This document shows positions 1-5,434 of a stretch of DNA of 6,667 nucleotides, in pieces. Under the pieces are notes generated by a model. The model searched no databases. It saw only the letters and a list, made by a program, of their open reading frames with translations, and was not told where the DNA came from. The DNA lies in NCBI GenBank assembly GCA_964609385.1, contig CAZSSM010000165.1, forward strand, positions 1-6,667, written 5' to 3'. Made by a program: the position numbers and the translations under genes. Each line of letters begins with the position of its first letter. Within the stretch, counting starts at the first letter, position 1. This DNA is from CAZSSM01 sp964609385. GTDB lineage: Bacteria > Planctomycetota > Planctomycetia > Isosphaerales > Isosphaeraceae.

Positions 1-703
1 CGACGACCCTGGCCGATCGCTTCGCCGCGGCGGCAGTTGCGTCCGCCCGAGTCGCCCAGGTGACCGACTTCGGCTTGTTGTCCTTAAGCTTGCGAACCAC
101 CTCATCGACGATCCCGTATTCCTTGGCCTGAACGGCAGTCAGGTAGCGGTCGCGCTCGGTATCCTGGGCGATCTGTTCCAGCGGTTGTTTGGTGTGCTTG
201 GCCAGGATCTCGTTGATCATCGCCTTGTCCTGGAGCATCTCCTTGGCCTGGATCTCAATGTCCGAGACCTGGCCACCGACCTGGCCGGAGGGCTGGTGCA
301 CCATCACCTTCGAATGCGGCAGGGCGAACCGCTTACCGTCGGTACCGCCGGCCAGCAAGATCGCTGCGCCCGAGGCGGCCAAGCCGATGCAATAGGTCGC
401 GATCGGGCACTCGATGAATTGCATCGTGTCATAGATCGCCAGGGTCGCCGTCACACTGCCGCCGGGGCTATTGATGTAGAAGCTGATCCCCTGCGTCCGG
501 TTCTCGAATTGCAGGTAGAGCAACTGACGGACGACGTGGTTGGCCATCGCGTCGTAGATCGGGCCTTCCAGGAAGACGATCCGATTTTCCAGCAGCAGGT
601 CGGCCAGGGTCATCTGCCGCTGTCGAGCGTAGTCGAGATTCCGCTGGTTCAACGGCATCAAAGCGTCTGGTCGGACGTTGTCCGAAACCATGGCATCGTA
701 CAT
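1..703 (-). CDS. clpP: ATP-dependent Clp protease proteolytic subunit ClpP (C-terminus cut by window edge)
   Basis: ClpP forms the tetradecameric serine-protease chamber that degrades unfolded proteins fed in by Clp ATPases in the cytoplasm. Reading leftward from ATG at 703, 234 residues are visible with no stop before the left edge. The catalytic triad is clear: Ser111 in CIGLAASGAA, His136 in MVHQP, and Asp185 in DTERDRYLTA, with spacings that match E. coli ClpP. The oxyanion-region motif YINSPGGSV (residues 76-84) and the closing EYGIVDEV (195-202) are also present. After this the protein continues at least 32 residues in a Lys/Ala-rich tail, longer than E. coli ClpP; the true end lies outside. 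AGAGGAG lies 7 nt before the ATG, a good ribosome binding site, and an in-frame ATG four codons later is the alternative start. It follows tig on the same strand after 370 bp, a common tig-clpP order. Family assignment is secure; which ClpP paralogue it is cannot be told. Confidence 0.97.
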   Translation of the reverse strand, partial: MYDAMVSDNVRPDALMPLNQRNLDYARQRQMTLADLLLENRIVFLEGPIYDAMANHVVRQLLYLQFENRTQGISFYINSPGGSVTATLAIYDTMQFIECPIATYCIGLAASGAAILLAGGTDGKRFALPHSKVMVHQPSGQVGGQVSDIEIQAKEMLQDKAMINEILAKHTKQPLEQIAQDTERDRYLTAVQAKEYGIVDEVVRKLKDNKPKSVTWATRADATAAAAKRSARVV

Positions 704-1073
704 CGAAGCGCTCCTCTGAGAACGAGAAACCACGAGGTGCTGTGCGTCGTCGGCACCCTAGGCTCTCGTTTCCCAGACCTCGTGCAAATCGAGGTCGTGG
801 CAATGCGGAGCCCGGCCGGCGTTGAAATCATCCTAGAGGCCGGTTGTCGAACGGCCAGCGCCCAAGTGTCGAATCCCGGACAGGCTGCCGGTTTTCTTTT
901 CGATCAAGCGTCCCAACGGATGTCGAAGGGAACGAGCCGTCAAGCACGGATGTATGTCCGCGACAGATTCGGAAGACGACCCATTCGCTGATCGGAGAGC
1001 GAACAGACTTCGAGGCCGAGTCACCACCCAGAGTGGATCTACCCGTCTGCGATCACTCGCCTGGCTGCCATGG
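704..1073. other. tig-clpP intergenic spacer (370 bp), no gene found
   Basis: No credible gene is seen in this spacer; the open frames crossing it are shadows of tig or clpP. A TAGGAT hexamer on the minus strand (835-830) could be a -10 element for clpP, but its -35 side is poor, so a separate clpP promoter is only possible. No clear tig terminator with a T-tract was found on the minus strand, so read-through from tig into clpP is plausible. The clpP-proximal part holds the alternative hairpins listed separately. Confidence 0.5.
731..796 (-). promoter_or_regulatory. Possible structured 5' leader of clpP with alternative hairpins
   Basis: Read on the minus strand, GACCTCG (796-790) can pair perfectly with CGAGGTC (782-776) across a 7-nt loop. 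The overlapping segment CACGAGGT (784-777) is also perfectly complementary to ACCTCGTG (738-731). The last segment in turn overlaps a GGTGC/GCACC stem (757-753 with 740-736). The first and second pairings exclude each other, as do the second and third. The element ends 14 nt upstream of the clpP ribosome binding site (717-711). Pairing is seen in the sequence; a regulatory role is inference and no known riboswitch or thermometer class is recognised. Confidence 0.35.
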
Positions 1074-2570
1074 TCACGACGAGGCGTCCGTCTTCTCCGC
1101 CTCCGCCTCAGCCGGTGGTGCCTCGCCAGCGACGGTATGGTCGAGAGCTTCGACGGCCCGCTCGCTGGAGCGGCCCGCGACATCATTGAAGGTGACATGG
1201 TCCAGAATAAGATCGAGCGCCCGACGCTCCAGGACTTGCATGACCAATTGCTCTCTGAGGTTCTGCTTCTCGATCCGAGACCGGACGCGACGAACGCTCT
1301 CATCGGTCCGTTCGGAAATCAGAGCGATCTCCTCGTCCAGATCGGAGTCACTGACCTCGATCCCTTCGGCGTCGGCGATCTGCGAGAGCAGGAAGTGTTC
1401 CTTGAGGCTCCGGAGCGTTTCCTCATGCGCATTGGAACGAATCTCGATTTCGCGGGCACGGATCTGATCTTCGCTGAAGCCGGCGTCTCTTAGTTCGTTG
1501 ACTCGCCGACTCAAGGTCGATTGTTCCTGACGACTAACGAGATCCTCAGGCAGCTCGATGGGTGTGCGATCCAGGAGTTGGTCGAGAACATTCCTGCGGA
1601 CGTGGCGATCTTGCTCGTAGGCCAACTGCCGTTGAAGCTCACCGCGGATTCGGGTGTTGAGCCCCTCAACACTGTCGACGTTGAAGGAGGCGAGCAACTC
1701 GGCATCCAGATCGGGGAGGGCTTCCGTCTCGATCTGATGGACGGTGACCTCGATTGTGATCGGCTGGCCACGCATCGCGGGGTTGGCTGCTCGGGGACCG
1801 ATCACCGCATCAACGTTCCGCGCCTCACCGGGCATGATCCCCGCGAGTCGCTCATCGACGCCATCAGCCCGTCCGTCCTGGAAGATCAGTTCCGGTTGGA
1901 GACGGAAGGAAACACCGGTCGACTCGGCGAGCGTCTGGCCTTCGTGAACAAACCGGAGATCGGCCGTGAGCCGGTCGCCGACCTCGGCACCGGTCGTCTT
2001 AGCGACGAAGCCGACTTTGTTGGTCAGTAATCGCTTACGGTGCGCCTCCACCATTTCGTCGGTGACAGTGAAAACCGGGCGATCGACGGTCAGACCCTTG
2101 TATTCCGGCAGATCAAACTCGGGTTCGACCTCGACGGTGAACTCAAAGTCCATCGGCCCAGATTCCGGCAGGCTGATTGCGTCGAAATCAAGGTCGGGCT
2201 GAGAGATCAGATTGAGCTTATTGTCCTTTTCGATCTGCTGGATTGCCGCATAGAGCAAATTTGCTTTGACCTGACCGGCAACCTCGCGACGGAACCAGCG
2301 CTCCACAAGCCGCTTGGGCGCTTTTCCAGGGCGGAAGCCTGGAACAACTGCCTCCTCACTCATCTCGCCGAGCGAACGCTCGAACTGACCGTCGATGTCC
2401 TCGCGTGGGATGACGACCTTGATCTGTTTCTGACAAGCACCCGACGATTCGATCTCGACATCGAGATTAAGCGGTGGAACCTCGGGGAGGAGACCCTCAG
2501 GGACCATGCCCAATGCGCTTTCGTCGCCCGTTTCCTCAAGGGAAGGGTCGTCGCTGCTCATCAAAGTCAT
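1074..2570 (-). CDS. tig: Trigger factor, ribosome-associated chaperone with peptidyl-prolyl isomerase domain
   Basis: Trigger factor binds the ribosome next to the exit tunnel and shields nascent chains. The 498-residue product shows the three family regions. The N-terminal ribosome-binding domain spans about 36-150 and carries the signature GFRPGKAPKRLVE at 78-90. The FKBP-like isomerase domain spans about 185-285 (VGDRLTADLRF; GQPITIEVTVHQIE). The helical C-terminal chaperone domain follows to about 460. Two oddities are an acidic N-terminal extension of about 34 residues before the usual start of the fold (DDPSLEETGDES) and an Ala/Glu-rich tail (APPAEAEAEKTDASS), giving a length somewhat above the usual 430-480. 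The start is uncertain: ATG at 2570 and ATG at 2561 are in frame, neither with a strong Shine-Dalgarno. The gene follows tRNA-Gly by 31 bp and precedes clpP, so it is probably transcribed with the tRNA. Confidence 0.96.
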   Translation of the reverse strand: MTLMSSDDPSLEETGDESALGMVPEGLLPEVPPLNLDVEIESSGACQKQIKVVIPREDIDGQFERSLGEMSEEAVVPGFRPGKAPKRLVERWFRREVAGQVKANLLYAAIQQIEKDNKLNLISQPDLDFDAISLPESGPMDFEFTVEVEPEFDLPEYKGLTVDRPVFTVTDEMVEAHRKRLLTNKVGFVAKTTGAEVGDRLTADLRFVHEGQTLAESTGVSFRLQPELIFQDGRADGVDERLAGIMPGEARNVDAVIGPRAANPAMRGQPITIEVTVHQIETEALPDLDAELLASFNVDSVEGLNTRIRGELQRQLAYEQDRHVRRNVLDQLLDRTPIELPEDLVSRQEQSTLSRRVNELRDAGFSEDQIRAREIEIRSNAHEETLRSLKEHFLLSQIADAEGIEVSDSDLDEEIALISERTDESVRRVRSRIEKQNLREQLVMQVLERRALDLILDHVTFNDVAGRSSERAVEALDHTVAGEAPPAEAEAEKTDASS

Positions 2571-2601
2571 CCACGAGTGCGATAGGAGATGAGGAGGAAA
2601 A

Positions 2602-2676
2602 TGGAGCGGGAGATGGGATTTGAACCCACGACACCCACGTTGGCAACGTGGTGCTCTACCACTGAGCTACTCCCGC
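2602..2676 (-). tRNA. tRNA-Gly (anticodon GCC) with encoded CCA end
   Basis: The minus strand folds as a complete cloverleaf. The acceptor stem is GCGGGAG/CTCCCGC (2676-2670 with 2612-2606). The D arm is GCTC/GAGC with an AGTGGTA loop. The anticodon stem is CCACG/CGTGG around loop TTGCCAA, so the anticodon is GCC, reading GGC and GGU glycine codons. The T arm has the standard TTCAAAT loop on a GTGGG/CCCAT stem. The discriminator base T at 2605 is followed by a genomically encoded CCA (2604-2602). The 3' end lies 31 bp before the tig start codon, which suggests a shared primary transcript whose processing at the tRNA 3' end would leave a short tig leader. Confidence 0.97.
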
Positions 2677-2733
2677 CCGAACAGCCTTCGCTCACCGATC
2701 AAGTGAAACTTGACCGAATTCCCTGCGAAGTCT

Positions 2734-2775
2734 GGATAAGAGGGATCGGGTCCCCCGTTTTCGTGCTCTTTATCC
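2734..2775. repeat. Imperfect inverted repeat overlapping the candidate tRNA-Gly promoter
   Basis: GGATAAGAG (2734-2742) is mirrored by CTCTTTATCC (2766-2775), which is complementary apart from one extra T. The enclosed segment contains a smaller GGGA/TCCC pair (2743-2746 with 2750-2753). The right arm overlaps the proposed -10 hexamer (2772-2777), so it could be a protein-binding site rather than an RNA hairpin. Function is unknown. Confidence 0.4.
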
Positions 2776-2800
2776 TAGGCCTGGGTTTCGGTCGAGGCAA
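2772..2800 (-). promoter_or_regulatory. Candidate sigma70-type promoter for tRNA-Gly/tig
   Basis: On the minus strand, TTGCCT (2800-2795) and TAGGAT (2777-2772) are separated by 17 bp, each matching four of six consensus positions. Initiation would fall near 2765, leaving a precursor leader of about 90 nt before the tRNA at 2676. This is the best candidate seen in the divergent region; it is a pattern match only. Confidence 0.4.
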
Positions 2801-3061
2801 GCATTTTCTTCGGGGCTACCCGCATTCTCCAGCGAGTGTGCGAAGATTTAGCGTGTGGAACGATTCAAGGCGCAATGACCACACCGACCAGGAGACGACT
2901 GCGGGCCGCTCAGAAAACCAAACCGATCTCAGGGTTGGTCGTCACATTGCGGCGTCGGCGGGATCCCGGTAGCGTACAGACTGAAAAGGATTGGACTCGA
3001 CCGACGCTGTGAACGTTCTCGACACTCTCGAAAACACCCTCCGATCTCATCCGAAGCTGGC

Positions 3062-3703
3062 ATGAATCCGATGGATTACCAACTCCGAACCATCCGTGGC
3101 TCCAAGGCCTCAGCTACGATCCGACTCGTCGGTCACACCATGTTGATCGGTCGTCACGACTCCTGCCCGATCCGGATCCACTCGCCACAGGTGAGCCGGC
3201 AGCACTGCGAGTTGGTTCGTCGTGAGGACGACTGGGTGATCCGCGAATTGGGCAGTTCCAACGGAACCATGATCAACGGTAAACGCCTCGGGGAAGAGCA
3301 TGTGCTGCAAAACGGCGATGTGATCCAGGTCGGGCCGGTGGCTATGAAGGTCGAGCCCTTAACCGACCTGCTGAGTGAAACCGGGATCACTGTCTCGGAG
3401 AACTCACCGGAGACCGAAGCGGCCCCCGTGGCTTCAGAGGCCGACGCGGTCATCGCTAACGAAGAGGACTTCGCCGTCGACGCCCTCACCGACTTTGAGG
3501 AGTCGTTCGAATTGGACGAGGTCACCGAACTCGAGCCGGCTCCACCGGTTGGGGGCGACGATCCGACCACAGTGACCTCCGCCCAAGAGAACGCCACTCC
3601 CTCGGCCACCGAACCGGTCCCGTTGGCCGATGGCGACGATGCGGTAGCCGACTTCCTCGCCAGCATCGATGATTTGGACGATGACGATTCCAAGACGAAG
3701 TAA
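3062..3703 (+). CDS. FHA-domain (phosphothreonine-binding) protein with acidic C-terminal tail
   Basis: FHA domains bind phosphothreonine peptides and usually act as readers for Hanks-type Ser/Thr kinases. The 213-residue product has one FHA domain at about 7-98 with all hallmark positions: GR at 30-31, SRQH at 45-48 (phosphate-contacting Ser and structural His), SSNGT at 65-69, and NG at 72-73. The remaining 110 residues are low complexity and very acidic, ending with DDLDDDDSKTK, and look disordered. There is no signal peptide or membrane segment, so it is probably cytoplasmic. The start is ambiguous between ATG 3062 and the in-frame ATG 3071, neither with a strong Shine-Dalgarno. It is divergent from tRNA-Gly/tig, and no kinase or phosphatase gene lies within view. 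The FHA call is firm; the partner and pathway are unknown. Confidence 0.92.
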   Translation: MNPMDYQLRTIRGSKASATIRLVGHTMLIGRHDSCPIRIHSPQVSRQHCELVRREDDWVIRELGSSNGTMINGKRLGEEHVLQNGDVIQVGPVAMKVEPLTDLLSETGITVSENSPETEAAPVASEADAVIANEEDFAVDALTDFEESFELDEVTELEPAPPVGGDDPTTVTSAQENATPSATEPVPLADGDDAVADFLASIDDLDDDDSKTK

Positions 3704-3706
3704 GCA

Positions 3707-3721
3707 CACGATCTCTTCGTG
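3707..3721 (+). terminator. Small hairpin just after the FHA gene
   Basis: CACGA (3707-3711) pairs with TCGTG (3717-3721) across a five-base loop, starting 3 nt after the TAA stop. There is no following T-tract, so it is at best a weak or factor-dependent terminator, or a 3'-end protecting hairpin. Confidence 0.25.
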
Positions 3722-3991
3722 AGCCCACAGTCACCGTGGAGCCGAAACATCTCGATCTTGAAGGCCTTGCCGCGTCTCGGCACCTCGATGGACTCAATGT
3801 CCACACTTCTGGTTGCATGTCTGCAACGATCGGCCAAAAAAATCGGGGCGAGCGGCATCTGGGCGCCGCGATCGCGTTTAAACCACCGAGGGGTTCGGCG
3901 AGTCACTTGCGCGAATCACTCGTGAGAGTTGGCGAGATCCAGCCGTGATCGACCGGGGATCGATGCTCCGAGGGGAGGCGCATCGGTCCGC

Positions 3992-4005
3992 GTCCGACGT
4001 CGGAC
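3992..4005. promoter_or_regulatory. 14-bp perfect palindrome, candidate operator
   Basis: GTCCGACGTCGGAC is identical to its reverse complement and ends 62 bp before the preferred ATG of the HTH regulator. A neighbouring GGTCCG (3986-3991) could alternatively pair with CGGACC (4001-4006). Its position suggests an operator, possibly for autoregulation by the adjacent HTH protein. The palindrome is seen; the binding is inferred. Confidence 0.35.
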
Positions 4006-4067
4006 CTGCCACCGTGGGAACGTGTTGGATCTCTTCGCCGTGTCCCCCAACAATCCGAGTCGTTGTG

Positions 4068-4883
4068 ATGGCACGCCGGAAGAATCCTCCCGAAGCGGTG
4101 CGGATGAAGTCGGTCCTCGCTGACCGCTTGCGAACCACACGCGTAGAAATTTTTGGTGAACGCGGTGGACCCGAATTGGCGAGACGGCTCCGTTTGCCGA
4201 TCCGGACCTGGTACAACTACGAAGCCGGCGTCACGATCCCGGGTGAGGTCCTCTTGCGTTTTATTGAACAGACCAACGTTAACCCGATGTGGTTGCTCTA
4301 CGGCGCCGGACCCCAATTCCTAATCCCGATCGAAACAGCAGAAGACGATGAGGGGCGTGCAGGATACCGCTCCTACGTCCGCTCCTTGCTCGAAGCCGCG
4401 CTTCGTCAGTTGAGCCAGCAACGCAACGAGATGCTACCGGTTGTCGATGAGACACCACCCTGGAATGGGATCCACGACCCGGCCGATCCGCTCAACAGTG
4501 CCGGTGCCGACCGACCCTTTTCTGGAGCCCCGCCGAACCATAGTGGATCCCACGCCATACGGGTCGAGAACGAGGAGGAATCGGAGCGGGGCTACTTGGT
4601 CGTCGAAGATGGTTCGATGGACCCCATCGTCCCCCCAGGCTCGCTCGTCGCCTACATCAATCGGCCTGAATCGAGTGCGGCACTCGATGGTGCGCTGGTG
4701 GTCATCTGGAACGACGAAGACGTCCCTGTCATTCGTTGGTATCAGCACGCCGACCAGTTCGCCCTGCTCCGGGTCGAGTCGTCTTGGAACGACTCGGAGC
4801 ACACGCCCGAGCCGATCCGGCTTTCCGAGGATCAGCGACGGAGCCGGATCCGCCGAGTCCTCTGGATCACCGCCCGTCATTGA
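4068..4883 (+). CDS. HTH transcriptional regulator with LexA/S24-like C-terminal domain, probably non-cleaving
   Basis: The 271-residue product looks like a two-domain phage-repressor/LexA-type DNA-binding regulator. Residues about 33-54 form a helix-turn-helix (PELARRLRLPIRTWYNYEAG), followed by a conserved-looking extension through NPMWLLYGAGP (72-82). A polar linker (about 90-170) leads to a LexA/S24 beta fold at about 176-268. The nucleophile motif VEDGSMDPIVPPGSLV is present with Ser183. The second catalytic site is altered: where LexA has VTVKRL, this protein has VPVIRW, so the general-base Lys is Ile222. Autocleavage is therefore unlikely, and the domain may serve for dimerisation or sensing. 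The start is taken at ATG 4068; GTG 3945 (312 residues) and ATG 4104 are alternatives, and none has a strong Shine-Dalgarno. The gene overlaps the convergent P-II gene by 7 bp. Targets are unknown. Confidence 0.88.
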   Translation: MARRKNPPEAVRMKSVLADRLRTTRVEIFGERGGPELARRLRLPIRTWYNYEAGVTIPGEVLLRFIEQTNVNPMWLLYGAGPQFLIPIETAEDDEGRAGYRSYVRSLLEAALRQLSQQRNEMLPVVDETPPWNGIHDPADPLNSAGADRPFSGAPPNHSGSHAIRVENEEESERGYLVVEDGSMDPIVPPGSLVAYINRPESSAALDGALVVIWNDEDVPVIRWYQHADQFALLRVESSWNDSEHTPEPIRLSEDQRRSRIRRVLWITARH

Positions 4884-5278
4884 GCCGAACCTGGTTCCCC
4901 TCGGACCTGGTCTTGATCATCATTCGTCATGATGACCAGATCGGGGTCCGGATGTGGATTGGAGTCCGGGTCAGAGTCGAAGCATTCCAGTCTCAGGATC
5001 TTCCCATCGCCCATTCGACCGGTCCGTCCTTGAGCGACGATGGCTCGGACGACGCGGTCGACCTCCGACTCCGGGACGATCAGGCCGATTTGCACCTTCG
5101 GCAGAAATGAGTCCCGAAACTCGCTCCCCAGATAGAACGGCTGGTTCTGTTTCTGGCGGCCGAAGCCCATCACCTCGCGAGCCCAGCCTTCGTGGATCGT
5201 GAATCCCTGCAGCGCGTTGAGCACGGCCATCGCGCGAAACGGCTTGACGATCACCAATAGTTGGACCAGCTTCGCCAT
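4877..5278 (-). CDS. P-II family signalling protein with altered T-loop and acidic tail
   Basis: P-II proteins are cytoplasmic trimers that sense ATP/ADP and 2-oxoglutarate and control nitrogen or carbon partners through the T-loop. The 133-residue product matches the family throughout: KPF at 12-14, GFGRQ at 38-42 (Gln42 aligns with Gln39 of GlnB), a T-loop of the same length as GlnB ending FLPK (58-61), and the B-loop TGRMGDGK at 86-93 that holds ATP phosphates. Differences are clear: the uridylylated Tyr51 of GlnB is Phe54 (GSEF for GAEY), Arg47 is Leu50, and the Arg-containing C-loop is replaced by an acidic tail from about residue 101 (DSDPDSNPHPDPD). ATG 5278 is preferred because GAGGGGG lies 7 nt upstream and it fits the family start; an in-frame ATG at 5374 would add 32 residues of non-family sequence. 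The target is unknown; no glutamine synthetase or amtB gene is in view, so a glnB/glnK name is not justified. Confidence 0.9.
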   Translation of the reverse strand: MAKLVQLLVIVKPFRAMAVLNALQGFTIHEGWAREVMGFGRQKQNQPFYLGSEFRDSFLPKVQIGLIVPESEVDRVVRAIVAQGRTGRMGDGKILRLECFDSDPDSNPHPDPDLVIMTNDDQDQVRGEPGSAQ

Positions 5279-5338
5279 CCCTCGGCCCCCTCGCTCAGGT
5301 TGCGCGACCCGGCCGCGCGATGTCCCTTGCGTCGATGC

Positions 5339-5367
5339 TAGACACCTTCGACCGCCTGGGATACCCT
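5339..5367 (+). promoter_or_regulatory. Candidate promoter for the lipoprotein gene
   Basis: TAGACA (5339-5344, five of six to TTGACA) and TACCCT (5362-5367, three of six to TATAAT) are spaced by 17 bp. Initiation would fall near 5374, about 60 nt before the preferred GTG start at 5435. It sits in the divergent region shared with the P-II gene. Pattern match only. Confidence 0.3.
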
Positions 5368-5421
5368 CGAACACGACACTCTCGACACCTCCATTTCCCC
5401 AGTGCGCATCGCGCTGACCGC

Positions 5422-5427
5422 AAGGGA
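5422..5427 (+). promoter_or_regulatory. Ribosome binding site deciding the lipoprotein start
   Basis: AAGGGA lies 7 nt before GTG 5435. This spacing favours 5435 over the upstream GTG 5402, which has no comparable site, and over GTG 5459. Confidence 0.5.
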
Positions 5428-5434
5428 TCCGCCC

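Larger units (their letters stand above)
2677..3061. other. Divergent intergenic region between tRNA-Gly/tig and the FHA gene
   Basis: These 385 bp hold no credible gene; open frames here run across the tRNA. Besides the leftward promoter candidate and the inverted repeat, there is a 10-bp palindrome CGGGATCCCG (2959-2968). A hairpin-like pair lies at 2917-2939 (ACCAAACC with GGGTTGGT, one mismatch, 7-nt loop). A convincing rightward promoter for the FHA gene was not identified; the best spacing match, TTGCGG (2947-2952) with TAGCGT (2970-2975), is weak at three of six matches in each hexamer. Confidence 0.5.
3704..4067. other. Intergenic region upstream of the HTH/S24-like regulator
   Basis: The 364 bp between the FHA stop and the preferred regulator start contain no gene I can support. 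They are rich in symmetric sequence: GTTTAAAC (3876-3883), TCACTCGTGA with TCAC/GTGA arms (3916-3925) preceded by a direct TCACTTG (3903-3909), and the 14-bp palindrome listed separately. No confident promoter was found. A GTG at 3945 would extend the regulator by 41 residues into this region, but that extension looks non-conserved in character and lacks a good ribosome binding site. Confidence 0.5.

Noticed and set aside
876..900. CCGG-8nt-CCGG pair followed by TTTTCTTTT on the plus strand, resembling an intrinsic terminator.
   Set aside because: It faces rightward, while both neighbouring genes run leftward and no rightward gene precedes it. The stem is only 4 bp with a large loop.
844..2585. 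Several long open frames on the plus strand opposite trigger factor.
   Set aside because: They are antisense shadows typical of GC-rich DNA. Their translations are Arg/Ser-rich without domain motifs, whereas the minus-strand frame encodes an unmistakable trigger factor.
2731..2778. Two TTATCC motifs (TTATCCAGA on minus, TTATCCTAG on plus) resembling DnaA boxes.
   Set aside because: Only two imperfect copies, no cluster, no AT-rich unwinding region and no dnaA/dnaN neighbours; they are better described as arms of the inverted repeat.
2911..2940. Hairpin ACCAACCC/GGTTTGGT followed by TTTTCTG on the minus strand, terminator-like.
   Set aside because: No leftward gene lies upstream of it; it has one mismatch and a short T-run. 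It could stop antisense transcription but cannot be supported as a gene terminator.
3835..3842. Run of seven A residues, which on the minus strand is a T-tract after GC-rich sequence.
   Set aside because: No leftward gene precedes it and the preceding potential stem is weak.
3154..3906. A 250-residue open frame on the minus strand across the FHA gene.
   Set aside because: It lies antisense to the clear FHA domain; its Ser-rich sequence mirrors the acidic tail codons and has no recognisable domain.
3945..4067. N-terminal extension of the HTH regulator from GTG 3945.
   Set aside because: The added 41 residues lack a good ribosome binding site, look like translated intergenic DNA, and would place the palindrome inside the gene. 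ATG 4068 fits better, though a proteomic check could reverse this.
4936..4985. Imperfect direct repeats such as GGGTCCGGAT and GGAGTCCGGGT in the P-II gene tail.
   Set aside because: They follow from repeated Asp-Pro-Asp-Ser codons in the acidic tail and are too short and irregular to be called a repeat element.
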